Positions 52,705-59,435 of a stretch of DNA of 64,000 nucleotides are shown in pieces; position 1 is the first letter of the stretch; each line of letters opens with the position of its first letter. This DNA is from Desulfofustis limnaeus (GTDB lineage: Bacteria > Desulfobacterota > Desulfobulbia > Desulfobulbales > Desulfocapsaceae): NCBI RefSeq assembly GCF_023169885.1, contig NZ_AP025516.1, positions 1,736,001 through 1,800,000 on the forward strand. The letters run 5' to 3'. The position numbers were made by a program, and so were the translations under genes. The notes under the pieces are model-generated. The model was given only the letters and a program-made list of their open reading frames with translations, was not told where the DNA came from and ran no database searches.

Positions 52705-53682
52705 TCAGGAGGATGATCCCGAGTTGTTGACAATGATTTTTTCACCGTCGAAGAAGTCGACGATATCGGGCATTTCCGTCTCCAGGTATTTTTTCATCTT
52801 GGCCAGCAGATTGACCTCGATCTGGCGGACCCGTTCCCGGGAAATGGCAAATTTGTCGGCGATGTTTTGCAACGTAAGCGGCTCGTCGTTGAGCAACCGC
52901 TCCTCGAGAATCATCCGTTCTTTGTCGTTGAGGGTTTCCTTCAACTTTTCGAGCAGTTCCTGAAGGCGTTGCTTCATCTCCTTGCCGGCGATCCGTGACT
53001 CGATACTTGGATCGTCACTGGGGATAAAACTCTTTTGTTCGTCGTCCGAGTCATTCTTAACCGGACTCTCGAGTGAGACATCCCAGCTGTCCATACGTTG
53101 ACTCATCTCGACGACTTCCTTCTCCTTGACGTTGAGACGCTCAGCCAACAGTTTCGGTTCCGGTTGAAATCCCTGGGCTTCGAGAAGTTTCTTCTCCTTG
53201 TTGAGACTGAAGAACAGTTTTCGTTGCGCCTGGGTCGTGCCGATCTTCACCAAACGCCAGTTGTCCATAATGAACTTGAGTACGTAGGCGCGAATCCAAT
53301 AGGCAGCATAGTAGGAAAATTTTACGCCCCGGTAAGGATCGAACTTCTTGGTGGCCTGCACCAAGCCCACGTTGCCCTCCTGAATCAGATCCATGAAATT
53401 CTGCATCCAGTATTTCTGAAAATCCATGGCAACTTTGACCACCAGGCGCAGGTTCGAGGATACCAAACGATAGGCGGCGTTGGGATCACCCGTCTCGCGA
53501 AACCGGATGGCGAGATCTTCGGTCTCTTCCCGGGACAGCAGCTCATACTGGCTGATCTCCTGCAAATAACGATGCAGGGCGGGGTTGCTGAGAACAGGGA
53601 GATTTTCGTCCTCAGACATGGAAACGAGCGGATTCTCGTGATCTTCCATTTCCAGCGCTAGTGCGTTATCATCTGTGCTCAT
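52705..53682 (-). CDS. rpoH: Heat-shock type sigma factor RpoH
   Basis: This 325-residue sigma-70-family protein has region 1.2 (LPVLSNPALHRYLQEISQYELLSREET), region 2 with FMDLIQEGNVGLVQATKKFDPYRGVKFSYYAAYWIRAYVLKFI, the RpoH-box-like QRKLFFSLNKE, and region 4 with LTLQNIADKFAISRERVRQIEVNLLAKMKKYL. The RpoH box separates it from RpoD and RpoS. It is longer than E. coli RpoH (284 residues), with an acidic N-terminal extension and tail. It probably directs chaperone and protease genes. It is divergent from lepA. Confidence 0.9.
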   Translation of the reverse strand: MSTDDNALALEMEDHENPLVSMSEDENLPVLSNPALHRYLQEISQYELLSREETEDLAIRFRETGDPNAAYRLVSSNLRLVVKVAMDFQKYWMQNFMDLIQEGNVGLVQATKKFDPYRGVKFSYYAAYWIRAYVLKFIMDNWRLVKIGTTQAQRKLFFSLNKEKKLLEAQGFQPEPKLLAERLNVKEKEVVEMSQRMDSWDVSLESPVKNDSDDEQKSFIPSDDPSIESRIAGKEMKQRLQELLEKLKETLNDKERMILEERLLNDEPLTLQNIADKFAISRERVRQIEVNLLAKMKKYLETEMPDIVDFFDGEKIIVNNSGSSS

Positions 53683-53988
53683 GTATGCCCGGCTCCAAGG
53701 GATCCTTGGTGTTTTCTTGAAAAACTTAGTAATCTACCCGATTGATCGAAAAGTGCAATTGCAATGTCTGCTCGCATGAGTTAGGGGGACCTGCCACACC
53801 GTCTATCCTACCATATCCTCGGCACGGAGAATATTTTATTTTTCATTTTTTCCCATTAGTGCTACAAGGAGCGCTTTTTGCCGTGATCGGTGATGGGAAG
53901 CTTGAGCCTTTCGAAGGTGCCATCGAGATCGAGACGTGCAAGCATGGGATGAATCGTTCATCCATTTGATAGTAATAGTTTTAATTGT
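53683..53988. other. Non-coding upstream region of rpoH
   Basis: No gene is supported; a 75-codon plus-strand frame at 53742-53969 has no recognisable protein features. The rpoH promoter should lie in 53683-53770. The rest is AT-rich and ends at repeat copy F. Confidence 0.35.
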
Positions 53989-54199
53989 GGTTCATCCGGC
54001 ACAAGCTTGCGTCTCTGCAACCGGGGAAGCGAAGGGTATCGCTTCCAAGCGGTTCGCGGAGGCCCGCCGGCGCGACACAGCAGGCCACGGATGGCCTGTC
54101 TGTCAGCCGTGACGTGACGGCTATGGGGCCGAAGAGCAGCGTGTGGAAGCGATGCCGTTTGCCGGTAGTCCAAAAACACATGCTCAATCCGGATGAACC
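53989..54199 (+). repeat. MITE-like element copy F, 211 bp, with perfect 11-bp ends
   Basis: The element starts GGTTCATCCGG (53989-53999) and ends CCGGATGAACC (54189-54199), perfect inverted repeats. Internal features shared with other copies are CTGCAACCGGGGAAGCGAAG, CGGTTCGCGGAGGCCCGCCG, GGCCACGGATGGCCTGTCTG, CCGAAGAGCAGCGT and GGAAGCGATGCCG. No obvious target-site duplication is seen. It sits about 90 bases before the lepA start and could carry or disturb regulatory signals. Confidence 0.85.
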
Positions 54200-54288
54200 T
54201 GAAAGGTTTTTGCACAAAGATGATCTGGGGCCAAACGGCGCTTGTTTCATGGTCCCTCACACACCCGGAGCAGGTTAAGGAACGATAT

Positions 54289-56094
54289 ATGATGAAAATG
54301 GATACTATTCGTAACTTCAGCATAATAGCACATATCGACCACGGCAAGTCAACCCTCGCCGACCGAATGATCCAGTTGTGCAATCTGGTGACTGAGCGGG
54401 AATTCAAGGACCAGATCCTCGACAACATGGACATTGAGCGCGAGAGAGGCATAACCATCAAGAGCCAGACGATCTGCCTCCCTTACACCGCCAAAGACGG
54501 CACCACCTACTCTCTGAATCTGGTCGATACTCCGGGACACGTTGATTTCAGCTACGAAGTGTCGCGGGCCCTGGCCTCCTGCGAGGGAGCCTTGCTGATC
54601 GTCGATGCCGCCCAAGGGGTGGAAGCCCAAACCCTGGCCAACCTCTACCTGGCCATGGAGAACGACCTGGTCGTCATCCCCGTTATCAACAAGATCGACC
54701 TGCCTTCCGCTGAACCGGAGCGTGTTTCGCTGCAGATCGAGGAAGATCTCGGTCTTGACGCCGAACTCATTCGACGGTGTTCAGCAAAGAACGGTACCGG
54801 CGTCGCCGAGATCCTCGAGGCCATCGTCGAACACCTGCCGCCGCCCCAGGGAGATCCGGCTAAACCGCTCCAGGCACGGATTTTCGACGCAACCTATGAT
54901 TCTTACCGCGGCACCGTCATCTCCTGCCGGATCATCAACGGTTCCGTCAAACCGGGGGACCAGATCATCTTCATGTCGACGGGTGCGGTCCATCGAGTCG
55001 AGGAAGTGGGCCTTTTTCGCCTGAAAAAGGAACCGAGCAAGTACTTGAGTGCCGGCCAGGTCGGCTACATTCTGGCCGGTATCAAATCGGTCGGAGATGC
55101 CAAGCCGGGCGACACCATCACCCTGAAAGACGCTCCCTGCTCTTCCCCGCTCTCCGGTTTCCGCGAGGTTCTGCCGGTCGTCTTCTCTTCCCTTTACCCC
55201 ATTGCCGCCGACGATTATGAGGATCTCGCCAGCGCCTTGGAAAAACTGCAGCTCAACGACGCCGCCCTCAGCTTCCAGAAGGATTCTTCGGCCGCTCTCG
55301 GATTCGGTTTCCGTTGCGGCTTTCTCGGCTTGTTGCATCTTGAAGTCGTTCAGGAACGCCTGGAACGGGAATTCGACATCTCACTCATTCTTACCGTACC
55401 ATCGGTTCGCTATCGTTTTATGCTGACCGACGACAGCGAACTCATGGTGGACAACCCGGCGCACTTCCCCGATCCGTCGAAAATATCCCTCATCGAAGAA
55501 CCCTACATCCGGGCCTCCATCCTCATTCCGGAACGATATATGGGTGTTGTCATGACCCTGTGCATGGAACGGCGGGGCGAAAACACCAAGTATCACTACC
55601 CGACCCCCGGCCGAATCGAATTCACTTGCGAGTTGCCGTTGGCCGAAGTGATCTATGATTTTTACGACCGGCTCAAATCGATTACCCAGGGCTATGGGTC
55701 GTTTGATTACGAAATGCTCGAGTATCGCCCCAGCGATCTGGTGAAGTTGGACATCCTGGTCAACGGCGAGGTGGTCGACGCCCTGTCGCAATTGGTGCAT
55801 CGATCAAATGCCAGGGCCAGAGGATTGGGCGCCTGCGAGCAACTGAAAGAAGAAATTCCCCGGCAGCTTTTCAAAATCGCCATCCAAGCGGCAATCGGCA
55901 ACAACATTATTGCCCGGACCAATGTCTCGGCGTTGCGTAAGGACGTGACCGCTAAATGCTACGGTGGTGATATCACCAGGAAAAGAAAATTGCTGGAAAA
56001 ACAAAAGGCGGGAAAAAAGCGGATGAAAACGGTAGGCAACGTAGACATTCCCCAGAGCGCTTTTCTTGCCGTCTTGAAACGTGATGCCGGTTGA
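54289..56094 (+). CDS. lepA: Elongation factor 4 (LepA)
   Basis: The product has 601 residues from ATG 54289, chosen because AAGGA lies 6 bases upstream; in-frame codons before it run into repeat copy F. GTPase motifs are AHIDHGKST, RERGITIKSQ, DTPGHVDFSYEV and NKIDLPSAEP. LepA-specific C-terminal features are GFRCGFLGLLHLEVVQERLEREF and the final domain with DVTAKCYGGDITRKRKLLEKQKAGKKRMK. EF4 back-translocates or rescues stalled ribosomes. It is monocistronic. Confidence 0.96.
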   Translation: MMKMDTIRNFSIIAHIDHGKSTLADRMIQLCNLVTEREFKDQILDNMDIERERGITIKSQTICLPYTAKDGTTYSLNLVDTPGHVDFSYEVSRALASCEGALLIVDAAQGVEAQTLANLYLAMENDLVVIPVINKIDLPSAEPERVSLQIEEDLGLDAELIRRCSAKNGTGVAEILEAIVEHLPPPQGDPAKPLQARIFDATYDSYRGTVISCRIINGSVKPGDQIIFMSTGAVHRVEEVGLFRLKKEPSKYLSAGQVGYILAGIKSVGDAKPGDTITLKDAPCSSPLSGFREVLPVVFSSLYPIAADDYEDLASALEKLQLNDAALSFQKDSSAALGFGFRCGFLGLLHLEVVQERLEREFDISLILTVPSVRYRFMLTDDSELMVDNPAHFPDPSKISLIEEPYIRASILIPERYMGVVMTLCMERRGENTKYHYPTPGRIEFTCELPLAEVIYDFYDRLKSITQGYGSFDYEMLEYRPSDLVKLDILVNGEVVDALSQLVHRSNARARGLGACEQLKEEIPRQLFKIAIQAAIGNNIIARTNVSALRKDVTAKCYGGDITRKRKLLEKQKAGKKRMKTVGNVDIPQSAFLAVLKRDAG

Positions 56095-56105
56095 TGTAGT
56101 CCGAA

Positions 56106-56167
56106 CCTGGCTGGCATGCTGCCTGTATGAGCAGCGCTCGCCAGTCAGGCCGACATGGATTCGGCCC
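56106..56167. other. Two stacked hairpins between lepA and the Cys-rich gene
   Basis: CCTG-G-CTGGC (56106-56115) pairs with GCCAG-T-CAGG (56140-56149), with an inner GCTGC/GCAGC. Next to it GGCCGA (56148-56153) pairs with TCGGCC (56162-56167). No T-run follows; the site lies between convergent genes and may limit read-through. Confidence 0.45.
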
Positions 56168-56177
56168 CGGCGCTGGG

Positions 56178-56450
56178 TTAATGGTCAACCCTGCCGCGAT
56201 ACGGCAGAATCATCGTGCTGATGTCGATCCCTTTGCGGATCATGATCTGCTCCATCTCCTGGCGTGACAAGATGCACTCTTCCTGCCGCGACAGGTAGAC
56301 GATGCAATCCTGGCAGATATTGAACGCGGCGCGGTCCACTTCACTGAACAAATCCCAGCAGTTCTTGTGCGGATTCAGCTTGGCAGGGCATTCCTTGTCT
56401 TCGGCGCAGTTCATGATGATCCAGCAGGGAAGGTGCGAGAAGGGTGACAT
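56178..56450 (-). CDS. Small cysteine-rich protein of unknown function
   Basis: This 90-residue cytoplasmic protein has six Cys arranged as WIIMNCAEDKECPAKLNPHKNCWDLF and NICQDCIVYL, followed by a helical tail. The CPA-x-NCW-x-CQDC pattern recalls small CW/metal-binding proteins common in sulfate reducers (inference), and could bind zinc or an iron-sulfur cluster. A second ATG at residue 13 (MNCAED) is an alternative start. It is 190 bases downstream of engB on the same strand. Confidence 0.7.
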   Translation of the reverse strand: MSPFSHLPCWIIMNCAEDKECPAKLNPHKNCWDLFSEVDRAAFNICQDCIVYLSRQEECILSRQEMEQIMIRKGIDISTMILPYRGRVDH

Positions 56451-56640
56451 GGTTCATCTCTCCTATGCGAGGGTCGGGTAGCGATGAACTGCGATTCTAA
56501 TGTATTGATTGACTCTGTTCAAGAGATTTTACCAGACGAGCAGCGAGGTGAGCACCTCCCCGGAACAAAAGTCTTTCAATCCGCGCACAAAAGCAGAAAT
56601 AAATCTTTTGTGCAAATTGTGCGCGTTTTGGGCGCGTCGG

Positions 56641-57237
56641 TCAAGACGCGCGTGAACCTTCCCCAAGCTTTTGGATTTTTTCAAGAAGCAGCTCTCTGCC
56701 CAGGCGATTTACCGAGGAAAAGACCACACGATCGGCGCTGCTGATACCATGACCGGCGTCGAGAAGAGCCGCCTGTCTGGTTCGTTCGTTGCCGGACAAC
56801 TTGTCGGCCTTGGTGTAGACTGCAAGAAAGGGGATGGATTGGCGGCGAAGCCAGTGGAGAAGCTCGCTGTCGAGCTGTTTGACGCCGTGTCGCAGATCCA
56901 TGATGACGACGACCCCGGCCAGCTGTTTTCTGGTTTCCAGATAGGCGGAGATCAGTTTGCCCCAGGAAAAGCGCTGCTCCTTGCCCACCTTGGCATAACC
57001 ATACCCGGGAAGATCGACGAAATACAGCGATTGCTGAACCAGAAAGAAATTGAGGCCGGTGGTCTTGCCCGGACGGGAACTCACCTTGGCCAGCTGCTTG
57101 CGATTGAGAAGCGTGTTCAGAAGACTGGACTTGCCCACGTTGGAGCGACCGGCGAAAGCAATCTCCGGCAATTCGTCGGTCGGCAACTGATCGAGACGAT
57201 GCGCACTGATGACAAACGTTGTCTCGAGGTAGTCCAT
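56641..57237 (-). CDS. engB: Ribosome biogenesis GTPase EngB (YsxC/YihA)
   Basis: This 198-residue single-domain GTPase has IAFAGRSNVGKSSLLN (G1), RPGKTTGLNFF (G2), VDLPGYGYAKV (G3), YTKADKL (G4) and FSSVNRLG (G5-like). EngB is needed for assembly of the large ribosomal subunit. The start lies 4 bases after the hisG stop, so it is co-transcribed with the his genes. The stop is followed by a GC hairpin without a T-run. Confidence 0.94.
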   Translation of the reverse strand: MDYLETTFVISAHRLDQLPTDELPEIAFAGRSNVGKSSLLNTLLNRKQLAKVSSRPGKTTGLNFFLVQQSLYFVDLPGYGYAKVGKEQRFSWGKLISAYLETRKQLAGVVVIMDLRHGVKQLDSELLHWLRRQSIPFLAVYTKADKLSGNERTRQAALLDAGHGISSADRVVFSSVNRLGRELLLEKIQKLGEGSRAS

Positions 57238-57241
57238 GGGC

Positions 57242-58114
57242 TCAGATCACCTTGTTCAACGGATATTCGATGATGCCCTGGGCGCCTCTGGCAATCAAAC
57301 GGGGAATGAGATCCCGGACGATATCCTCGGAGACGACGGTCTCCACCGAGAACCAGTTGGATTGATATAAATGGGCTATGGTGGGAGCGTTGAGACTGGG
57401 CAGGATGTCAACCACCTGATCGAGATCCTTGTCCTCGACGTTCATCTTCAGCCCGACGATCCGGTCGGCTCGGAGAGCCCCCTGCAACAGCAGGGAGATA
57501 TTCTCGATTTTGTGCCGTTTCCACGGATCAGCCCAGGATTGCTTATTGGCGATCAACTGGGTGTTGGATTCCATCAATTCGTGAATAATGCGCAAACCGT
57601 GTGCCCGAATGGTGCTTTCGGTCTCGGTTACCTCGACGATGGCATCGGCCAGTCCCGAGACGACCTTGGCCTCGGTTGCTCCCCAGGAAAATTCGATGGA
57701 TACGTCGATCCCGCGGGACTCGAAAAAACGTCTGGTCACGTTGACCAGTTCCGTGGCGATCCTTTTCCCCTGCAGATCCTCGATGGTTCTAATGCCGGAA
57801 TCGCCGGCCACGGCGATCACCCACCGGGTCGGTTTGTTGCTCACCTTGGAATAGATCAGATCGGCCACGATCACCGCATCTGACCCGTTTTCCAACGTCC
57901 AGTCCTTGCCGGTAATACCGGCATCGAGCATGCCCCCTTCGATGTAGCGGGACATTTCCTGGGGCCGACAGATGGAACAATCCAACTCGGGATCGTCTAT
58001 TTTAGGAAAATAGTTACGAGCGGCGGGCTTGATCAACCAGCCGGCTTTTTCAAACAGCTCGATGGTGGCCTTTTCCAGACTGCCTTTCGGTAGTCCCAAT
58101 TTCAGGATATTCAT
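57242..58114 (-). CDS. hisG: ATP phosphoribosyltransferase HisG, long form
   Basis: The product has 290 residues from ATG 58114 (GGAG 6 bases upstream); a TTG two codons earlier is rejected. Catalytic domains contain LKLGLPKGSLEKATIELF, DAGITGKDW, RIATELVNVTRRFFESRGIDV and DAIVEVTETESTIRAHGL. The C-terminal part (about 215-290) is the histidine-binding regulatory domain of the long form, so no HisZ is needed. It catalyses the first step of histidine synthesis. The order is hisI-hisG-engB. Confidence 0.95.
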   Translation of the reverse strand: MNILKLGLPKGSLEKATIELFEKAGWLIKPAARNYFPKIDDPELDCSICRPQEMSRYIEGGMLDAGITGKDWTLENGSDAVIVADLIYSKVSNKPTRWVIAVAGDSGIRTIEDLQGKRIATELVNVTRRFFESRGIDVSIEFSWGATEAKVVSGLADAIVEVTETESTIRAHGLRIIHELMESNTQLIANKQSWADPWKRHKIENISLLLQGALRADRIVGLKMNVEDKDLDQVVDILPSLNAPTIAHLYQSNWFSVETVVSEDIVRDLIPRLIARGAQGIIEYPLNKVI

Positions 58115-58162
58115 GGACAACTCCCACGTGACGGAGGCTCTTAAATACGATATGAAAACTGA

Positions 58163-58543
58163 TTATTTCTGGTACACGCTCTCCGGATCAAAAATCCGCT
58201 CGCCGATGATATGCAGGTCGTCTCCCTCGAGCCGGCGGTAGAAGCAGGACTGATAGCCCTCATGGCATGCGGCGCCGCCACGTTGCTCGACGAGATAGAG
58301 GATCGTATCCGCATCACAGTCGATGCGCACCTCTTGCACCAGTTGCACGTGCCCCGACGTCTCACCCTTTTTCCACAGTTTTTTTCTAGACCTGCTCCAA
58401 TAATGGGCGTGACCGGTACGTACGGTTTGCTCGAGCGCCTCACGGTTCACATAGGCAAGCATCAATACGGTACCGCTGACTGCATCCTGGACAATGGCCG
58501 GCACCAGGCCGTCCGGCGACTTATCGAAGTTAATGGTTATCAT
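58163..58543 (-). CDS. hisI: Phosphoribosyl-AMP cyclohydrolase HisI
   Basis: This 126-residue enzyme has the typical [47 protein letters not shown], and metal ligands in [32 protein letters not shown]. It opens the purine ring of PR-AMP, step 3 of histidine synthesis. HisE is not fused, so PR-ATP pyrophosphatase must be encoded elsewhere. It lies 48 bases upstream of hisG. The ATG at 58543 gives the family's normal start. Confidence 0.95.
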   Translation of the reverse strand: MITINFDKSPDGLVPAIVQDAVSGTVLMLAYVNREALEQTVRTGHAHYWSRSRKKLWKKGETSGHVQLVQEVRIDCDADTILYLVEQRGGAACHEGYQSCFYRRLEGDDLHIIGERIFDPESVYQK

Positions 58544-58605
58544 GGTAATTGCGGTGATGTTGCTCCGAGAACGGGATCTCCCTGCACCCCAGAGAGAATG
58601 AAAGA

Positions 58606-58624
58606 ACCGGTCGTGTCGACCGGT
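58606..58624. other. Inverted repeat upstream of hisI
   Basis: ACCGGTC and GACCGGT form a perfect repeat around 5 bases, in the gap between divergent hisI and the FKBP gene. It could be an operator or an RNA hairpin. Confidence 0.3.
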
Positions 58625-58681
58625 CCGGGGGCGTACAATATGAGGATGCTTTCATTTTGTCAAGAAATCGACCGAGAAAAT

Positions 58682-58710
58682 TTGACACTATTACCAGGAG
58701 CCACTAGTAT
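58682..58710 (+). promoter_or_regulatory. Sigma-70 promoter of the FKBP gene
   Basis: TTGACA (58682-58687), a 17-base spacer and TAGTAT (58705-58710) form a near-consensus promoter. The transcript would have a leader of about 120 bases. Confidence 0.7.
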
Positions 58711-58742
58711 TGTCGCGGTCCACGGAACGTGGCACCGACCAC

Positions 58743-58765
58743 CGGCACGCCGCAGCCGCGTGCCG
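58743..58765 (+). other. Hairpin in the FKBP mRNA leader
   Basis: CGGCACGC (58743-58750) and GCGTGCCG (58758-58765) form a perfect 8-base stem around 7 bases, about 75 bases before the FKBP start. Confidence 0.5.
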
Positions 58766-58840
58766 TCTACCTCATGGCAGCCGTCGTTCCACCGCGCAAA
58801 CAGATATGTCTCTCAAGGTACTGAGCAGGATGGAGTGTTT

Positions 58841-59293
58841 ATGACTAAGGCAAAGGTAACACAACACGACCGCATCACCCTGGCCGTTATCGGCAAACTC
58901 GATAACGGCGCACTATTCTATGAAGTTACTCCTCAAGAGCCGCTGGTCGTCGAACTTGGCGACAATCAGCTGCCCCCTTCGGTGGAGACCGCGCTGATCG
59001 GCATGCGCGTCGGCGAGACCCGTAAAATCCGCATCGATCCCGACGAAGGCTATGGCCCGCGCCTCAAGGATCTGCTGCACGAGGTGCCACGGCCAACCAT
59101 CGAAAAACGGTTGAAACCGAAGTCCGGAATGGTCATCTCACAGCAGGTGGAGCGGGACGGAAAAAAGTGCGTTGTGCCGGCGACGATCATCGAAGTGAAC
59201 GACGAGACCGTGGTGATCGACTACAATCACCCGCTTGCCGGCCACCACCTCACCTACGAACTGACGGTACTCGCCATTGAGGAGCCGGCCTGA
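58841..59293 (+). CDS. FKBP-type peptidyl-prolyl isomerase (SlyD-like)
   Basis: The product has 150 residues from ATG 58841, with GGAG 5 bases upstream; longer open codons to 58211 are shadow of hisI and the leader. The FKBP core has the inserted chaperone-like flap of SlyD types: VELGDNQLPPSVETALIGMRVGETRKIRIDPDEGYGPR, then VIDYNHPLAGHHLTYELTVLAIE. NHPLAGxxLxYxLxV is diagnostic of the SlyD-like group. The His-rich metal tail of SlyD is absent. It is cytoplasmic, assisting protein folding. Confidence 0.92.
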   Translation: MTKAKVTQHDRITLAVIGKLDNGALFYEVTPQEPLVVELGDNQLPPSVETALIGMRVGETRKIRIDPDEGYGPRLKDLLHEVPRPTIEKRLKPKSGMVISQQVERDGKKCVVPATIIEVNDETVVIDYNHPLAGHHLTYELTVLAIEEPA

Positions 59294-59435
59294 AACCGGA
59301 AGTTGAACCTCCCTGCAGCGTCCGGTCCGCTTGTCCGCAACGCCTCGAAAGCGGCGAAAAAAACCTGTACATTAGCAAAGCCGTATGTATAGAATTATGT
59401 GATTACCATAACCATTCTCGTTGCAGGGGTGCCGT

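Noticed and set aside
53742-53969. Plus-strand 75-codon frame upstream of lepA
   Set aside because: No family features, low-complexity composition and no ribosome-binding site; it lies in the rpoH/lepA regulatory gap.
54193-54288. Longer lepA N-terminus from 54193
   Set aside because: It would be encoded by repeat copy F; the ATG at 54289 has a good ribosome-binding site and matches the family start.
58211-58840. N-terminal extension of the FKBP gene back to 58211
   Set aside because: Those codons are antisense to hisI and pass through the promoter and leader hairpin; the ATG at 58841 has a ribosome-binding site and gives the normal family length.
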